Notes: generated by a model from the letters alone, not told the origin. A stretch of DNA of 64,000 nt from Acidiluteibacter sp963716125 (GCA_963716125.1 OY970294.1:1488001-1552000), one strand, 5' to 3'. Positions 44,643 through 53,546 are shown, numbered from the stretch's first letter. Program-made: numbers and translations.

Positions 44643-45662
44643 TTAGTCCAATAATTTTCGGTTGTCCATTATTTCTTTAGCTTCCAAATATGCTTTATGT
44701 AAACGCTGTTCTAATTCTTTTTTTGGCGGTAATTCAGTCAAGTATTCCGCAACCATAATTCCGTCCTTGTGCATTTCCAGTAATTCAACTTGTTCTTTGC
44801 TTGTTTCCGCACAGAGAATAAGTCCGATTGGTGCTTCTTCGCCTTCTTGTCTTTCGTTTTTACTCAACCATTTCAGGTAGAGTTCCATTTGCCCCTTGTA
44901 TTTTGCTTTGAACTTATCAATCTTTAATTCAATGGCGACTAAGCGTTTCAGTTTTCGATGATAAAATAACAAGTCAAGGTAAAAATCCTCTCCGTCAATT
45001 ATCATTCGTTTTTGCCGTTCAACAAAAGCAAATCCCTTTCCGATTTCCAAAATGAATTTTTCGAGTTCTTTTAGAATTGCGGTTTCAAGGTCAAATTCGA
45101 GATAGCCGTTAGGTAAATTCAAAAAGTCCAATAAATAAGGGTCTTTGAAATTTCCCGTTAGATGATGCTTAGTTTTTGGTAATTGAGAATCCGCAATTGT
45201 GGTTCGTTCAAAGGTCTTTTGTTGTATTTGCTTTCTTAAATCTCTAACACTCATTTGTTCTTGTGAAGTTTTAAGTGCATAGAATAGGCGTTGTTCTTCT
45301 GTTTTTAGAGGTAATAAGGTCAAAAAGTGCGACCAACTCAATTGTCGTGACAGTGTAACGACTTTTTCAAATTCAGGGAATGTTTCAGCAAATTGAAGCA
45401 TTCGTCTTAAATTTTTCTCCTCAAAGTTGCGTCCGTGTTCAGTTACCAATTGTCGTGATAGTGTAACGACAATCTGTTTTCCATATTCAGCTCGTTTATG
45501 TTCTAACACAAATTCATTAATCCGTCTGCCTACCTGCCAAAAAAGTAAGGTCAAGGTGCTATTAACTTGTGTAACTAATTGAGCACGACTTTGTTCAATG
45601 AGTGTGTTTATTTCATTGTATAAGCCAGTTTCATTGGGTATTATTTCATTTTTATTCGTCAT
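44643..45662 (-). CDS. PDDEXK nuclease domain-containing protein (DUF1016/YhcG family), 339 aa
   Basis: Two domains. The N-terminal DUF1016_N domain (residues 10-160) is seen in VTQVNSTLTLLFWQVGRRIN, GKQIVVTLSRQLVTEHGRNF and the conserved SWSHFLTLLPLK. The C-terminal PDDEXK nuclease has GFAFVERQKRMIIDGEDFYL, DLLFYHRKLKRLVAIELKID (D and E-x-K of the active site) and KFKAKYKGQMELYLKWL. Such proteins occur beside restriction and mobile elements and are suspected defence or DNA-repair nucleases. It is the first gene after the family D site. Confidence 0.93.
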   Translation of the reverse strand: MTNKNEIIPNETGLYNEINTLIEQSRAQLVTQVNSTLTLLFWQVGRRINEFVLEHKRAEYGKQIVVTLSRQLVTEHGRNFEEKNLRRMLQFAETFPEFEKVVTLSRQLSWSHFLTLLPLKTEEQRLFYALKTSQEQMSVRDLRKQIQQKTFERTTIADSQLPKTKHHLTGNFKDPYLLDFLNLPNGYLEFDLETAILKELEKFILEIGKGFAFVERQKRMIIDGEDFYLDLLFYHRKLKRLVAIELKIDKFKAKYKGQMELYLKWLSKNERQEGEEAPIGLILCAETSKEQVELLEMHKDGIMVAEYLTELPPKKELEQRLHKAYLEAKEIMDNRKLLD

Positions 45663-45691
45663 ACCTATTTAACCAAGCAACGGAATTGTAT

Positions 45692-45994
45692 TTATATTAT
45701 TCTGTTTTTTTTTAATGGTATAAAAATAGAGATTATTAATCCAATTCCCACAATCACATCCACAATGTTCCACAATTCTCTTTCAAGTGCGATTTTAAAA
45801 AACGGTTGAAAGAGTAATGCAAGTCCACCATAAATAATCATTTCCGTATTCTTATTCTGTTCATTTGCTTTATACGTCAAAATACCAAATCCGATTAATG
45901 CAACAATACGAACTAATTGATAAAATCCGTAAGGCATATCTAACAAGCACAGAAACATCAATATTGCTAAAGCAATTTTTATTATTTTATCCAT
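45692..45994 (-). CDS. DUF6804 family small membrane protein, 100 aa
   Basis: Three or four hydrophobic helices with the DUF6804-like text AILMFLCLLDMPYGFYQLVR, GGLALLFQPFFKIALERELW and NIVDVIVGIGLIISIFIPLK. The function is unknown. It is the last gene of a six-gene minus-strand run (50803 to 45692), 6 nt after 46001-46504, so it may belong to the DUF4407 operon. Confidence 0.82.
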   Translation of the reverse strand: MDKIIKIALAILMFLCLLDMPYGFYQLVRIVALIGFGILTYKANEQNKNTEMIIYGGLALLFQPFFKIALERELWNIVDVIVGIGLIISIFIPLKKNRII

Positions 45995-46000
45995 ATTTCA

Positions 46001-46504
46001 TTAATGATAAATTGGCATAGTCGGATAAAAAATAAACTGGTCGAAAAGCGGAGTTAATCCCGTCTTTGAAGCAATTGTCAAAGCAAGTATTAGTCCGATA
46101 AAAATAATTACTGCATTAAGATTATTATTAGTAGCCTCAATGAAAATACTTTTTCCTTTACTAATTAAGCTATACATTAAAGCTGAAAGCCAAACTATTA
46201 AAATTGTCGTCAAGATTGTAATGCCTAAAAAAATACTGAAGTAAGAAAATTCTTTTAATAACAGTTCATTACCCGCAAAACTGTTAGGCAATACCTTTGT
46301 TAAGGTTTGAAACGAAGTAAATATTTCACTCAATAAAAGTCCTCCTGATAAAAACAGAATCGCTTTTAAAATTTCAACCGTTATTGGTGTTTCATTTTCT
46401 GAAATCTTATTCTTGATTCGAGAATTTACGATAGCATTTAGTATGAAAATAGTAAGCAGTCCGCTTATTAAAACTGAAATTAAAATTACAATGTTTGTTG
46501 TCAT
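46001..46504 (-). CDS. Hypothetical membrane protein, 167 aa
   Basis: Four hydrophobic helices (VILISVLISGLLTIFILNAI, AILFLSGGLLLSEIFTSFQT, FSIFLGITILTTILIVWLSA, LNAVIIFIGLILALTIASKT). The start overlaps the preceding stop by 4 nt, a sign of translational coupling. No family was recognised. It belongs to the DUF4407 and transglutaminase-like operon and is likely a small accessory membrane subunit. Confidence 0.7.
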   Translation of the reverse strand: MTTNIVILISVLISGLLTIFILNAIVNSRIKNKISENETPITVEILKAILFLSGGLLLSEIFTSFQTLTKVLPNSFAGNELLLKEFSYFSIFLGITILTTILIVWLSALMYSLISKGKSIFIEATNNNLNAVIIFIGLILALTIASKTGLTPLFDQFIFYPTMPIYH

Positions 46505-48141
46505 ATTAGTGGATTATTATTTGAGATTAAAGTTACGTTCCAAAATCGCATATCAGAAATTTCACGCGAGATAATACCTGGTGGGACACCTTGTTCAGTT
46601 GTTTCCCAAATTACATATCGCTTACCGTTTATTGTTTTTGAAAAGCCATTGTAAGGTAAATTAATTCCAATTACAGAATGTCTGTAAAGTTCGCTACCCA
46701 ACATTGCAACATCATACTTGTAATGATTTAAAACTGTAAAAAGTAAAAGTGTTCTTGTATCGCAGTCACCAATTAAAGTACCCATAAATTCAGTAGGTGC
46801 AAGCAAACCAAATTTTATAAAACCTTCACATTTTCCACCACTACCCAAATAGTCGCTTATAAATTTATCATTATAACTATTAGCATTGCAGTCGTTGTTT
46901 AAAACAAGCGTGTATGGAATATCTTGAATACAAGAAGTTATTACTTCCGCAAATTTGGGTTCGTTTAAATTATATTTTGTTTTTAAGCTGTCAAACATTA
47001 AATAAAGTAAACCCAATTTATTTTTATCAAAGTCATAAATTTTTGAAACAATGTAATTGTATTGACTTGGGTTTTGAGGCGAAACAGAAATATTGTTTCT
47101 ATAATTTGCAACATTTCTAAAGTCCGAAACTTTTACTTTGATATTTCCCGAATATTCTTTGCTGTTATAGTCTTGCCAAATTCTATAATGCGAAATTATA
47201 CTATCACCAGTTATGGGATCAGGTGTAGTTTGTTGTATTTCTTCTTGTGAATTTGTAGCATATTTTTTCTTTACTGATGTTTGAATAGGATTGGTAAATA
47301 ATGATATTACACCGAATAAAAAAGAGAAAAGAAATGCAATGCCAATTAATCGTATTAGCCAACTCCATAACCTTATTATTACTGGTTGTAGTGAAGAAAG
47401 AAGATAAAAAATTCCTCCAATGATTAATAGAGGTAAAATGATTTTCCAACCAACTGCAAAAAGGGGAATTATTACGAAAAGCAAAAATAGAATTTGTAAA
47501 AATCCTCCGAGTAAACTTAAAATCGAAAATTCTTTACCTCTGCTTTGTTTAATCCAATTTCCCCAATAGGTTGAACCGTCAGAGTTAAAATATTCCCACC
47601 TTTTATAATTTCCATTAATTTCTGTTCTACCAGTTTGCTTTGATGTTTTTATGACGGTTGGTGTTGGAGGTAAAACTATTGTTCCGTCATCTTCGGGAAT
47701 AACTTCAACTTCTATATCTTGTGTATCATAATGTTTTATGTAACCCGAAATATTTCCTGTAATGTCTCCAAATATTTTATCATCTTCATAAATCTGATTT
47801 GAAAGTGAGTAGCTACTCAATTTCGGTTCGTTTAAATTTATTTGATAATTCTTCGAAGTTCCATTATCGTATTGAACTTCTAACGGAAGATATTCAGGTA
47901 GTTTAGTAAGAAATTGTTCAACAGGTTGGAATTCTTCTGGTTCGCCAGTTTGCCAATGTCGAATGTGAGCATCATTTTTAGTAGTTATTATTTCGCCACT
48001 TAATACTTCAAGATTATAAAAATTTTCGTGATCTAAATCGGATTTCTGATGGTCAAGATAGCCAATAAATTTCCCTTTGAACTTACCTTTTATGTATGTT
48101 CTTCTCTCAATGTGCTCTTGTATGGTAACAAATTCAGACAT
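46501..48141 (-). CDS. Membrane protein with C-terminal transglutaminase-like domain, 546 aa
   Basis: The N-terminal soluble part of about 200 residues is beta-rich (FVTIQEHIERRTYIKGKFKG). There are membrane helices at about 205-290 (FLQILFLLFVIIPLFAVGWK, LIRLIGIAFLFSFLFGVISL) and an extracytoplasmic C-terminal part. This contains GTLIGDCDTRTLLLFTVLNH (candidate catalytic Cys), SELYRHSVIGINLPYNGF (His) and KRYVIWETTEQGVPPG (acidic residue), the order seen in transglutaminase-like cysteine proteases. Start and stop overlap neighbours by 8 and 4 nt. The catalytic assignment is inference. Confidence 0.72.
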   Translation of the reverse strand: MSEFVTIQEHIERRTYIKGKFKGKFIGYLDHQKSDLDHENFYNLEVLSGEIITTKNDAHIRHWQTGEPEEFQPVEQFLTKLPEYLPLEVQYDNGTSKNYQINLNEPKLSSYSLSNQIYEDDKIFGDITGNISGYIKHYDTQDIEVEVIPEDDGTIVLPPTPTVIKTSKQTGRTEINGNYKRWEYFNSDGSTYWGNWIKQSRGKEFSILSLLGGFLQILFLLFVIIPLFAVGWKIILPLLIIGGIFYLLSSLQPVIIRLWSWLIRLIGIAFLFSFLFGVISLFTNPIQTSVKKKYATNSQEEIQQTTPDPITGDSIISHYRIWQDYNSKEYSGNIKVKVSDFRNVANYRNNISVSPQNPSQYNYIVSKIYDFDKNKLGLLYLMFDSLKTKYNLNEPKFAEVITSCIQDIPYTLVLNNDCNANSYNDKFISDYLGSGGKCEGFIKFGLLAPTEFMGTLIGDCDTRTLLLFTVLNHYKYDVAMLGSELYRHSVIGINLPYNGFSKTINGKRYVIWETTEQGVPPGIISREISDMRFWNVTLISNNNPLI

Positions 48142-49093
48142 TGTATAAATCGGAAATTAAATCATCTTCTTTTAAAAACTCTCTTTCGTCTCTTTTTCTA
48201 ATTGTGTTGAAAGGTGCGTCAATAAATGGCTCTGAAAATTGAATGTTTCTATTTAAGTGTTCTTGAAATAGCAAATTATACCTTGCTTTGAAAGAAGCAT
48301 ATTCTTCTTTTACTAATCGGTTTTCAATAGTGCGTTTTGTTTCATAATAAAAGCTCTGTTCTCCAAGGAATTTTTTTAAATATGCTGGAAACAAGAATAT
48401 GAACATTGTAAAGAATGTAAACAACCAACAAGCCCTATATTTTGAATTTAAAATTACAATGCTTTGTATGTAATAATTAGAATTGTTAACAAGATTGGTC
48501 ATTGAAGTAATTAGTTCATCTTTTTGAAGTTCCTTTTTTTCTAAAAGCTTTTTATAATTCTCTATTTGGCTTGTTTCAGCATTAATGTAAAGTAATTTTT
48601 GCTTCTCAATAATCAACTTCAAGTTTTTAGTTTCTTCATTAAAATATTCTGTAGTGGATTGCTTGTATTTACTTATTTGTTCTTGCTTGTATATTGCAAT
48701 TTCATTTTCCAAATCTGAGGAATAAAAAATAGTTTCTAATGGTTTAGAAACCACTATTGCAATAAAGCAAATGAAAATCACACGAATTGAAATAGAAAAA
48801 AGTTGAGCTGCTTTGTCAGTATTACAAGGGAATGAATTTTTTGATAAAGTGTAAAGAAGCAACAGATAAATGTTTGTTATCATATAGGAAAAGAACAATC
48901 CAATAGGTATTCCAATGAAATAATTTTGGAACAGTTTCGTAAATGTGAAGTAGCAACTAATAAAACACAACGTAAAAATTACAGTAACAAATCCACCAAT
49001 AGCCATAAAACGGTTTTGAATTGTTTTATCACTTTGGCTAATAATACTGTAATCATCGCCTGAAAATGTGCAAAGTAATCTATTAAGATTCAT
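48134..49093 (-). CDS. DUF4407-like membrane protein, about 319 aa
   Basis: The start at 49093 (MNLNRLLCTFSGDDYSIISQ) overlaps the upstream stop by 11 nt; the frame is open a further 19 codons. The layout parallels the next protein: an N-terminal helix pair (FMAIGGFVTVIFTLCFISCY, IPIGLFFSYMITNIYLLLLY), a helix near SIRVIFICFIAIVVSKPLET, a long coiled coil (YKQEQISKYKQSTTEYFNEE) and a further helix (ACWLFTFFTMFIFLFPAYLK). It is divergent from but paralogous in architecture to 49083-50330, so the two may form a heteromeric membrane complex. Confidence 0.75.
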   Translation of the reverse strand: MNLNRLLCTFSGDDYSIISQSDKTIQNRFMAIGGFVTVIFTLCFISCYFTFTKLFQNYFIGIPIGLFFSYMITNIYLLLLYTLSKNSFPCNTDKAAQLFSISIRVIFICFIAIVVSKPLETIFYSSDLENEIAIYKQEQISKYKQSTTEYFNEETKNLKLIIEKQKLLYINAETSQIENYKKLLEKKELQKDELITSMTNLVNNSNYYIQSIVILNSKYRACWLFTFFTMFIFLFPAYLKKFLGEQSFYYETKRTIENRLVKEEYASFKARYNLLFQEHLNRNIQFSEPFIDAPFNTIRKRDEREFLKEDDLISDLYNV

Positions 49094-50330
49094 CAGATAG
49101 CTCGTTACTGTTTCCTTGAACTTTAATAAACTGTTCAGGGTTTGCGTCAATTTTTTTCTTCATATCCTCTCTATACTTTGCAATAGCATATTCAGTCAAT
49201 TCTTCTTGAACCTTTTGTAGAGATTTTTTCTCAACTAATAATTTTTCTTTGTGCAGATGAGTTACTAAATCCCTTTCCTGTCCTTCTTTGTCTTTGTGAT
49301 AATTATATTCAATATGAATGCCTTGCTCAGCTTTCATTAGTTCTTCAATATTTTCTTTCAGAAAATCATAAGGCGATTTTACGAGCATTAACTTGAAAAA
49401 TATAGGAGTCATTTCAATAGCCATAAAAAGCAAGGTTATAAACAATGAAATCCAAAAACCAGCAATGTGGTGGGCTAATTTTATTCTTTCTAGCAAGCCG
49501 TCAAGACCTGCCGACACAACTTCTCCACTTTCTATATCCTTTTGTTTTGCTGTTTCAAATTTTTGTAAATTCTTATAGCCTTCTTTTATAAATGGAGTAT
49601 TTTTATCCTTTGTTAGTTTTATTTCTCCATCCATTCGTTTTAATTGTTCTTCAAGTTTTTTAGCTTCAGGTCCATAACCAGCAGCCCCTCTGCCACCTCC
49701 CATTTCATCAGCTAGTAAATTTTCAAGTTCTACATATCTTGCTTCCTTGCCTTGTATTTCGTTTTCCCATTTTGAAATCTTTTCCTTCTCATTTTCTATC
49801 CTGTCTGTATAAATCTTTTCGATGCTTCCCAAATACTCCTTTTGCTTTTCCATTTGTGCATTGTGTAACTCAACATCAATCTCTGTTTTAAACATCCTAA
49901 TTTCAACAGGTTTGGAGATAGTTAATGCAATAATTGCCCCCAATACTAACCTTGGAATTGCTCCTTTAAATTCATCCCAAGTGATGGCTTCTGTACCATC
50001 ACCTTTACCTGTACTAGAAACAATAAAGCGATCAAGGTTAAAAATCATTAATCCCCAAAAACAACCGAATAATATTGAAATTATTGATGTTGACCAACTA
50101 AATTCTGACTCAATGGCTGACCCTCTTGGTTCAAAAATTGTGTAAAAAGCATAACCACCAGCTAATGCTGCCATTAAGCCAGTAGCCACAATAATACCAC
50201 CCAAACACATATATTTTATTTGGTCTGAATAAGTTGCTCTTTCTAAAATGTATCTGTCTCCACCCGATGCACTCCAAAGAAATCGCATCAAAGGTGTTGA
50301 TTTTGGCGTAGTATAATAATCTCTTCTCAT
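49083..50330 (-). CDS. DUF4407 domain-containing membrane protein, 415 aa
   Basis: The DUF4407 signature is strong: MRFLWSASGGDRYILERATY, WGLMIFNLDRFIVSSTGKGD and LVLGAIIALTISKPVEIRMF. Four membrane helices flank a coiled coil of about 130 residues facing one side of the membrane (YTDRIENEKEKISKWENEIQ). A second coiled-coil tail lies at the C-terminus. The family is uncharacterised. Its start overlaps the upstream stop by 1 nt and its stop the next start by 11 nt: a tightly coupled operon. Confidence 0.9.
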   Translation of the reverse strand: MRRDYYTTPKSTPLMRFLWSASGGDRYILERATYSDQIKYMCLGGIIVATGLMAALAGGYAFYTIFEPRGSAIESEFSWSTSIISILFGCFWGLMIFNLDRFIVSSTGKGDGTEAITWDEFKGAIPRLVLGAIIALTISKPVEIRMFKTEIDVELHNAQMEKQKEYLGSIEKIYTDRIENEKEKISKWENEIQGKEARYVELENLLADEMGGGRGAAGYGPEAKKLEEQLKRMDGEIKLTKDKNTPFIKEGYKNLQKFETAKQKDIESGEVVSAGLDGLLERIKLAHHIAGFWISLFITLLFMAIEMTPIFFKLMLVKSPYDFLKENIEELMKAEQGIHIEYNYHKDKEGQERDLVTHLHKEKLLVEKKSLQKVQEELTEYAIAKYREDMKKKIDANPEQFIKVQGNSNELSDES

Positions 50331-50803
50331 TATTGATTTGTTTTTACTTGTTTATAATTGTCAATGTCAAAAGGTTCAAATTCAAAATATATATTTTGCA
50401 ATTCAACATTGAAAGCAGACTGTTTCATTATTAAATTTTCAGTTGATAATTTACATTCAAACTTTCCCCTATTGTATGGAACTTCAATAGCAATTGGAAT
50501 TTCAGTTGATGTATTAAACTTGTTGAGTAAATTAATTTTTGTGTTTTCTACTCGTATTTTCTTTTTGATTTTTCTTGCAATCCCTATAAAGGTAACTTCA
50601 ATTGGATTGTATCGGTTTGAGAATAGAAATTTTAGTCCGTGTGTGTTGCCAGGAAACACACCAATCCCATTTATTTTTATTTTATGACAACCTCTAACAT
50701 TCCAAAGCATTTCAATTTCGTTATCCTGAATTACTATTCTGTCGTAAAGTGAAACACTTTTTAGTTTTAGTGTTCTTATTAGCAACAAATTTCTAAAAAG
50801 CAA
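50330..50803 (-). CDS. Hypothetical beta-sandwich protein, 157 aa, first gene of the DUF4407 operon
   Basis: A soluble protein without a clear signal peptide, dominated by beta strands: IVIQDNEIEMLWNVRGCHKI, KINGIGVFPGNTHGLKFLFS and KFECKLSTENLIMKQSAFNV. The short WNV-x-GCHKIKI-x-G-x-G element looks conserved, but I cannot name the family. An IS3 element lies 10 nt upstream of its start codon and may have replaced or displaced the operon promoter. The N-terminal residues could be altered by that event. Confidence 0.65.
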   Translation of the reverse strand: MLFRNLLLIRTLKLKSVSLYDRIVIQDNEIEMLWNVRGCHKIKINGIGVFPGNTHGLKFLFSNRYNPIEVTFIGIARKIKKKIRVENTKINLLNKFNTSTEIPIAIEVPYNRGKFECKLSTENLIMKQSAFNVELQNIYFEFEPFDIDNYKQVKTNQ

Positions 50804-50874
50804 TAAGAGGCATTGTAAGCTCCCCCAAAATTAGTACAGTTTAAAAATAGAATTTGTAATTTTAAAACTGTAAT

Positions 50875-51141
50875 ATGAAAAAGAGTAAATTTTCCCCGAC
50901 CCAAATTGCCAAAATTCTAAAAGAATTTGATTTAGGCAAAGATGTAGAAACGATATCTCGAGAGCATGGAGTGTCGAAGCCAACTTTTTATAAATGGCGA
51001 CAACGATATGGTGGCATGGAAGCTAGTGAGCTAAAGAAAATAAAGCAACTTGAAGAAGAGAACTCTAAGTTAAAAAGGATGTACACAGACCTTGCTTTAG
51101 AACTTGATATGGCTAAGTATATTATTGAAAAAAAGCTTTAG
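50875..51141 (+). CDS. IS3-family transposase OrfA, 88 aa
   Basis: Helix-turn-helix and leucine-zipper protein: KSKFSPTQIAKILKEFDLGK, VETISREHGVSKPTFYKWRQ and IKQLEEENSKLKRMYTDLAL. It binds the terminal repeats. It ends IIEKKL with the run A-AAA-AAG at 51127-51133, a standard -1 slip site for making the OrfAB fusion transposase. Confidence 0.93.
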   Translation: MKKSKFSPTQIAKILKEFDLGKDVETISREHGVSKPTFYKWRQRYGGMEASELKKIKQLEEENSKLKRMYTDLALELDMAKYIIEKKL

Positions 51142-52016
51142 CGCCTTGCCACAAAAGAGAGATTGTAAATGAATTAAAGACTATCTATCCAAACGGCACA
51201 AGCAAGGCGTGTCGTTTATTGAGGACGAGTCGAAGTAATTTAAATTATCGTAGTATTAAAGATGATTCTTTGTTAACAGATCAGTTAACGCAGTTAAGTA
51301 TTTTACATCCAAGAGAGGGTTTTTGGAAGTGCTATAACCGTTTACGCAATAAATCTGTTTTGGTAAATCATAAGCGCCTACACAGAGTTTATAAGCAAAT
51401 GGGATTACCAATGAGACGAAAGGCAAAGAAAAGATTACCTGCAAGAGTTAAAGAGACTTTAGTTATACCAGAAGAATTTAATCAAACTTGGAGTATTGAT
51501 TTTGTACATGATGTATTAGAAAATGGAAGAAAATTTAGGTCATTCAATGTTATCGATGATTTTAACAGAGAAGTATTATTTATAGAGACAGATTATTCAA
51601 TCAAAAGCAACAGAGTAGTCTGGGTATTAAAACACTTAATTAATAAATATGGAAAACCTAAAAAAATAAGAATGGATAAGGGACCTGAATTTATTGCACA
51701 ATTATCTCAAGAATGGAGTAAAATGAATCAAATAGAATTTAAATATACCCAGCCGGGTAAGCCAACACAAAATGCATTTATTGAACGATTTAATAAGTCA
51801 TTTAGAAATGGAGTACTAGATTGTTATCTCTTTGAAACATTAGAAGATGTTAGAAAACAAACTGATAAATGGGTAAAAGACTATAATGAAGAAAGACCTC
51901 ACGATTCATTAGGAGGTATAAGTCCGTTAATGTATAAAAAACAAAAACTTCTTGGCTTCAGTTCCGCTGCGCTACACTTCAGCCAAGAAGTTTTAATTAA
52001 TAAAAATAATTTATAA
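51132..52016 (+). CDS. IS3-family transposase OrfB (made by -1 frameshift), about 295 aa
   Basis: DDE integrase domain. After slippage the frame reads ALAPCHKREIVNELKTIYPN and continues into the frame that has an independent start near 51219. Catalytic residues: NQTWSIDFVHDVLENGRKFR (first D), KPKKIRMDKGPEFIAQLSQE (second D) and PTQNAFIERFNKSFRNGVLD (E). The C-terminus DYNEERPHDSLGGISPLMYK is the usual ending. A truncated inverted copy of its 3' end lies at 55604-55767. Confidence 0.92.
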   Translation, partial: KALAPCHKREIVNELKTIYPNGTSKACRLLRTSRSNLNYRSIKDDSLLTDQLTQLSILHPREGFWKCYNRLRNKSVLVNHKRLHRVYKQMGLPMRRKAKKRLPARVKETLVIPEEFNQTWSIDFVHDVLENGRKFRSFNVIDDFNREVLFIETDYSIKSNRVVWVLKHLINKYGKPKKIRMDKGPEFIAQLSQEWSKMNQIEFKYTQPGKPTQNAFIERFNKSFRNGVLDCYLFETLEDVRKQTDKWVKDYNEERPHDSLGGISPLMYKKQKLLGFSSAALHFSQEVLINKNNL

Positions 52017-52305
52017 TTTAGAACCGTACTAAAAATGGGAAGCCTACAGCATTGCGTTAGCAATGCCATCTTTTTGTATTTCTTTTTTAAATATGTCGTT
52101 AACTTTTTAGTCATATTAATTGGTGCGGTTGGTGATTTGGCTCTTTTGGTTTTGCGAAGGGTCTGTCGGCTTGCGTGGTGAGCAAAATCAAATGTGCCAA
52201 ATGTGCGGATGCATAAATTTTCAAAAATGCGTAGCGAGGGCTTTTTATTTTTTCGTTACTCTTCATTTTTCAATGTTTTCAAATTGTCTGTCGTTTTTTT
52301 TGCAT

Positions 52306-52504
52306 AACGCCTATATAAAGATTGTAGGGCGATAAGTAAAGATACAATTTGCTCCCGAAACTTCGGGATTACCAATTAGCAAAAACTGCTTTGCAGTTTT
52401 GTAATTTATCAATCATTACGAAATCTGCAAACAGAATTTGTGGAATATCAAAAGAAAGCTAAAATATCGTAACCTACTGATGTCTAATTAATTTTATACT
52501 GTGT
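52306..52504. repeat. attC-like site, family A
   Basis: The left arm AACGCCTATATAAAGATTGT with AGGGCGATAAGTAAAGATAC, the loop palindrome CTCCCGAAACTTCGGGA, AAAACTGCTTTGCAGTTTT and the right arm TTAATTTTATACTGTGT. The core reads GTACCACAT (52503-52511), lacking one T relative to GTT, while the far end of the unit is ATGTGGTAAC (53540-53549). 52053-52305, between the IS3 element and this site, contains no recognisable gene. Confidence 0.8.
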
Positions 52505-52512
52505 ACCACATG

Positions 52513-53532
52513 TTATTTTTCTATTTTTTTGCCTTTTAAAAATAGCTCTTTCTTGGTCAGTTTACCGTCAGGAGAGTAATAAACCCACTCTCCATTTTTT
52601 ACAGGAACAGTATCTGAAATTCTTGAGTATATAGTTTCTTCGCCGGTAAATGCGTCAACTGAAGCTACTTTAAGTGAATCTGAAATTTGAATGTAACTAC
52701 CTTTTGATTTTAAAGTGCCGTTTGGATAATACTCCGAGCAATTACCAATTAATTCTCCTTTATGATATTTTGCTTCTTTAATTAGATATCCTGAGTCATT
52801 CCAATATTTCCAATTATTGACTTTTTGGCCTTCACTGTAATTTCCAAATTCGGAGTATTTACCATTGTCATAAAAGCGGTGATATTCGCCTTCAAGTTTG
52901 CTGTTTTTATACTGTTCTAATCTTTGGATTTGGCCATTCCTAAAAAATGATATTTGCAATGACTGCCTATTATTGTTGGTGTACTGTCCTGTTTCACATT
53001 TATAGTACATTCCATTTTTAAGGGGACACCAAACACAATAAGTTCCATTTTTAAGGCTATCTTTTATTTCATAAATGGTACTATCAAGTCCGTAGTCAGT
53101 TGCTCTCTCCATGCCTATTTGGGAATAGTGTCCATTTCCATTATTTAGGATTTGTTTTCCATTTGGTAGCCATTGATTAATATATCTAGAGCCTTTCTCT
53201 TCGTTAATGCTATAAGTTTCTAATACTTTGAATCCTTTTATATTCCAATATGTCCATTTTCCATATTGCATCCATTTATTTTTTCCAATATTCAGAAGAA
53301 GTCCTTTACTTTCAATGGCATTTAAGTTAGATATCTGTTTTAAAAATAATGTGTCGTTTTCGAATCTTAGTATATCAGAATAGTATTGTTCATGTAGTTT
53401 GAATTTCCCATTTTCAAAAAGTGAATCACGAGTATTAATTTGTCCGTTTGGGTAAAATGTGGTGTCTACATTTTTTTGACTAAACGAACAAAGGCTTAAA
53501 AGACTAAAAATAAATAAATAAAGGAGTCTCAT
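52513..53532 (-). CDS. YwqK-like MORN-repeat secreted protein, about 339 aa (cassette gene)
   Basis: Start at 53532 (MRLLYLFIFSLLSLCSFSQK, signal peptide), 8 nt inside the unit end; the frame is open 61 codons further upstream into the attC-like site and those codons are not meaningful. MORN-type repeats: YPNGQINTRDSLFENGKFKL, FFRNGQIQRLEQYKNSKLEG, FYDNGKYSEFGNYSEGQKVN, YYPNGTLKSKGSYIQISDSL and YYSPDGKLTKKELFLKGKKI. Related YwqK proteins are described as antitoxins of nuclease toxins, but the signal peptide here suggests an exported role. Confidence 0.85.
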   Translation of the reverse strand: MRLLYLFIFSLLSLCSFSQKNVDTTFYPNGQINTRDSLFENGKFKLHEQYYSDILRFENDTLFLKQISNLNAIESKGLLLNIGKNKWMQYGKWTYWNIKGFKVLETYSINEEKGSRYINQWLPNGKQILNNGNGHYSQIGMERATDYGLDSTIYEIKDSLKNGTYCVWCPLKNGMYYKCETGQYTNNNRQSLQISFFRNGQIQRLEQYKNSKLEGEYHRFYDNGKYSEFGNYSEGQKVNNWKYWNDSGYLIKEAKYHKGELIGNCSEYYPNGTLKSKGSYIQISDSLKVASVDAFTGEETIYSRISDTVPVKNGEWVYYSPDGKLTKKELFLKGKKIEK

Positions 53533-53546
53533 TCTTAATATGTGGT

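Larger units (their letters stand above)
50814..52048 (+). mobile_element. IS3-family insertion sequence (IS407-like), 1235 bp
   Basis: Imperfect terminal repeats: left TGTAAGCTCCCCCAAAATTA, right (other strand) TGTAGGCTTCCCATTTTTAG. It is flanked by the 4-bp direct repeat GCAT at 50810-50813 and 52049-52052, the duplication size of the IS407 group. Joining the flanks recreates the palindrome GGCATTGC-GTTA-GCAATGCC, so it entered one arm of a hairpin. OrfA and OrfB are related by a probable -1 frameshift. It is intact and probably active. Confidence 0.92.

Noticed and set aside
52120..52335. 71-codon plus-strand ORF beside the IS3 element
   Set aside because: Low-complexity composition, runs into the attC-like site, and opposite to the local genes; no sign of a real protein.
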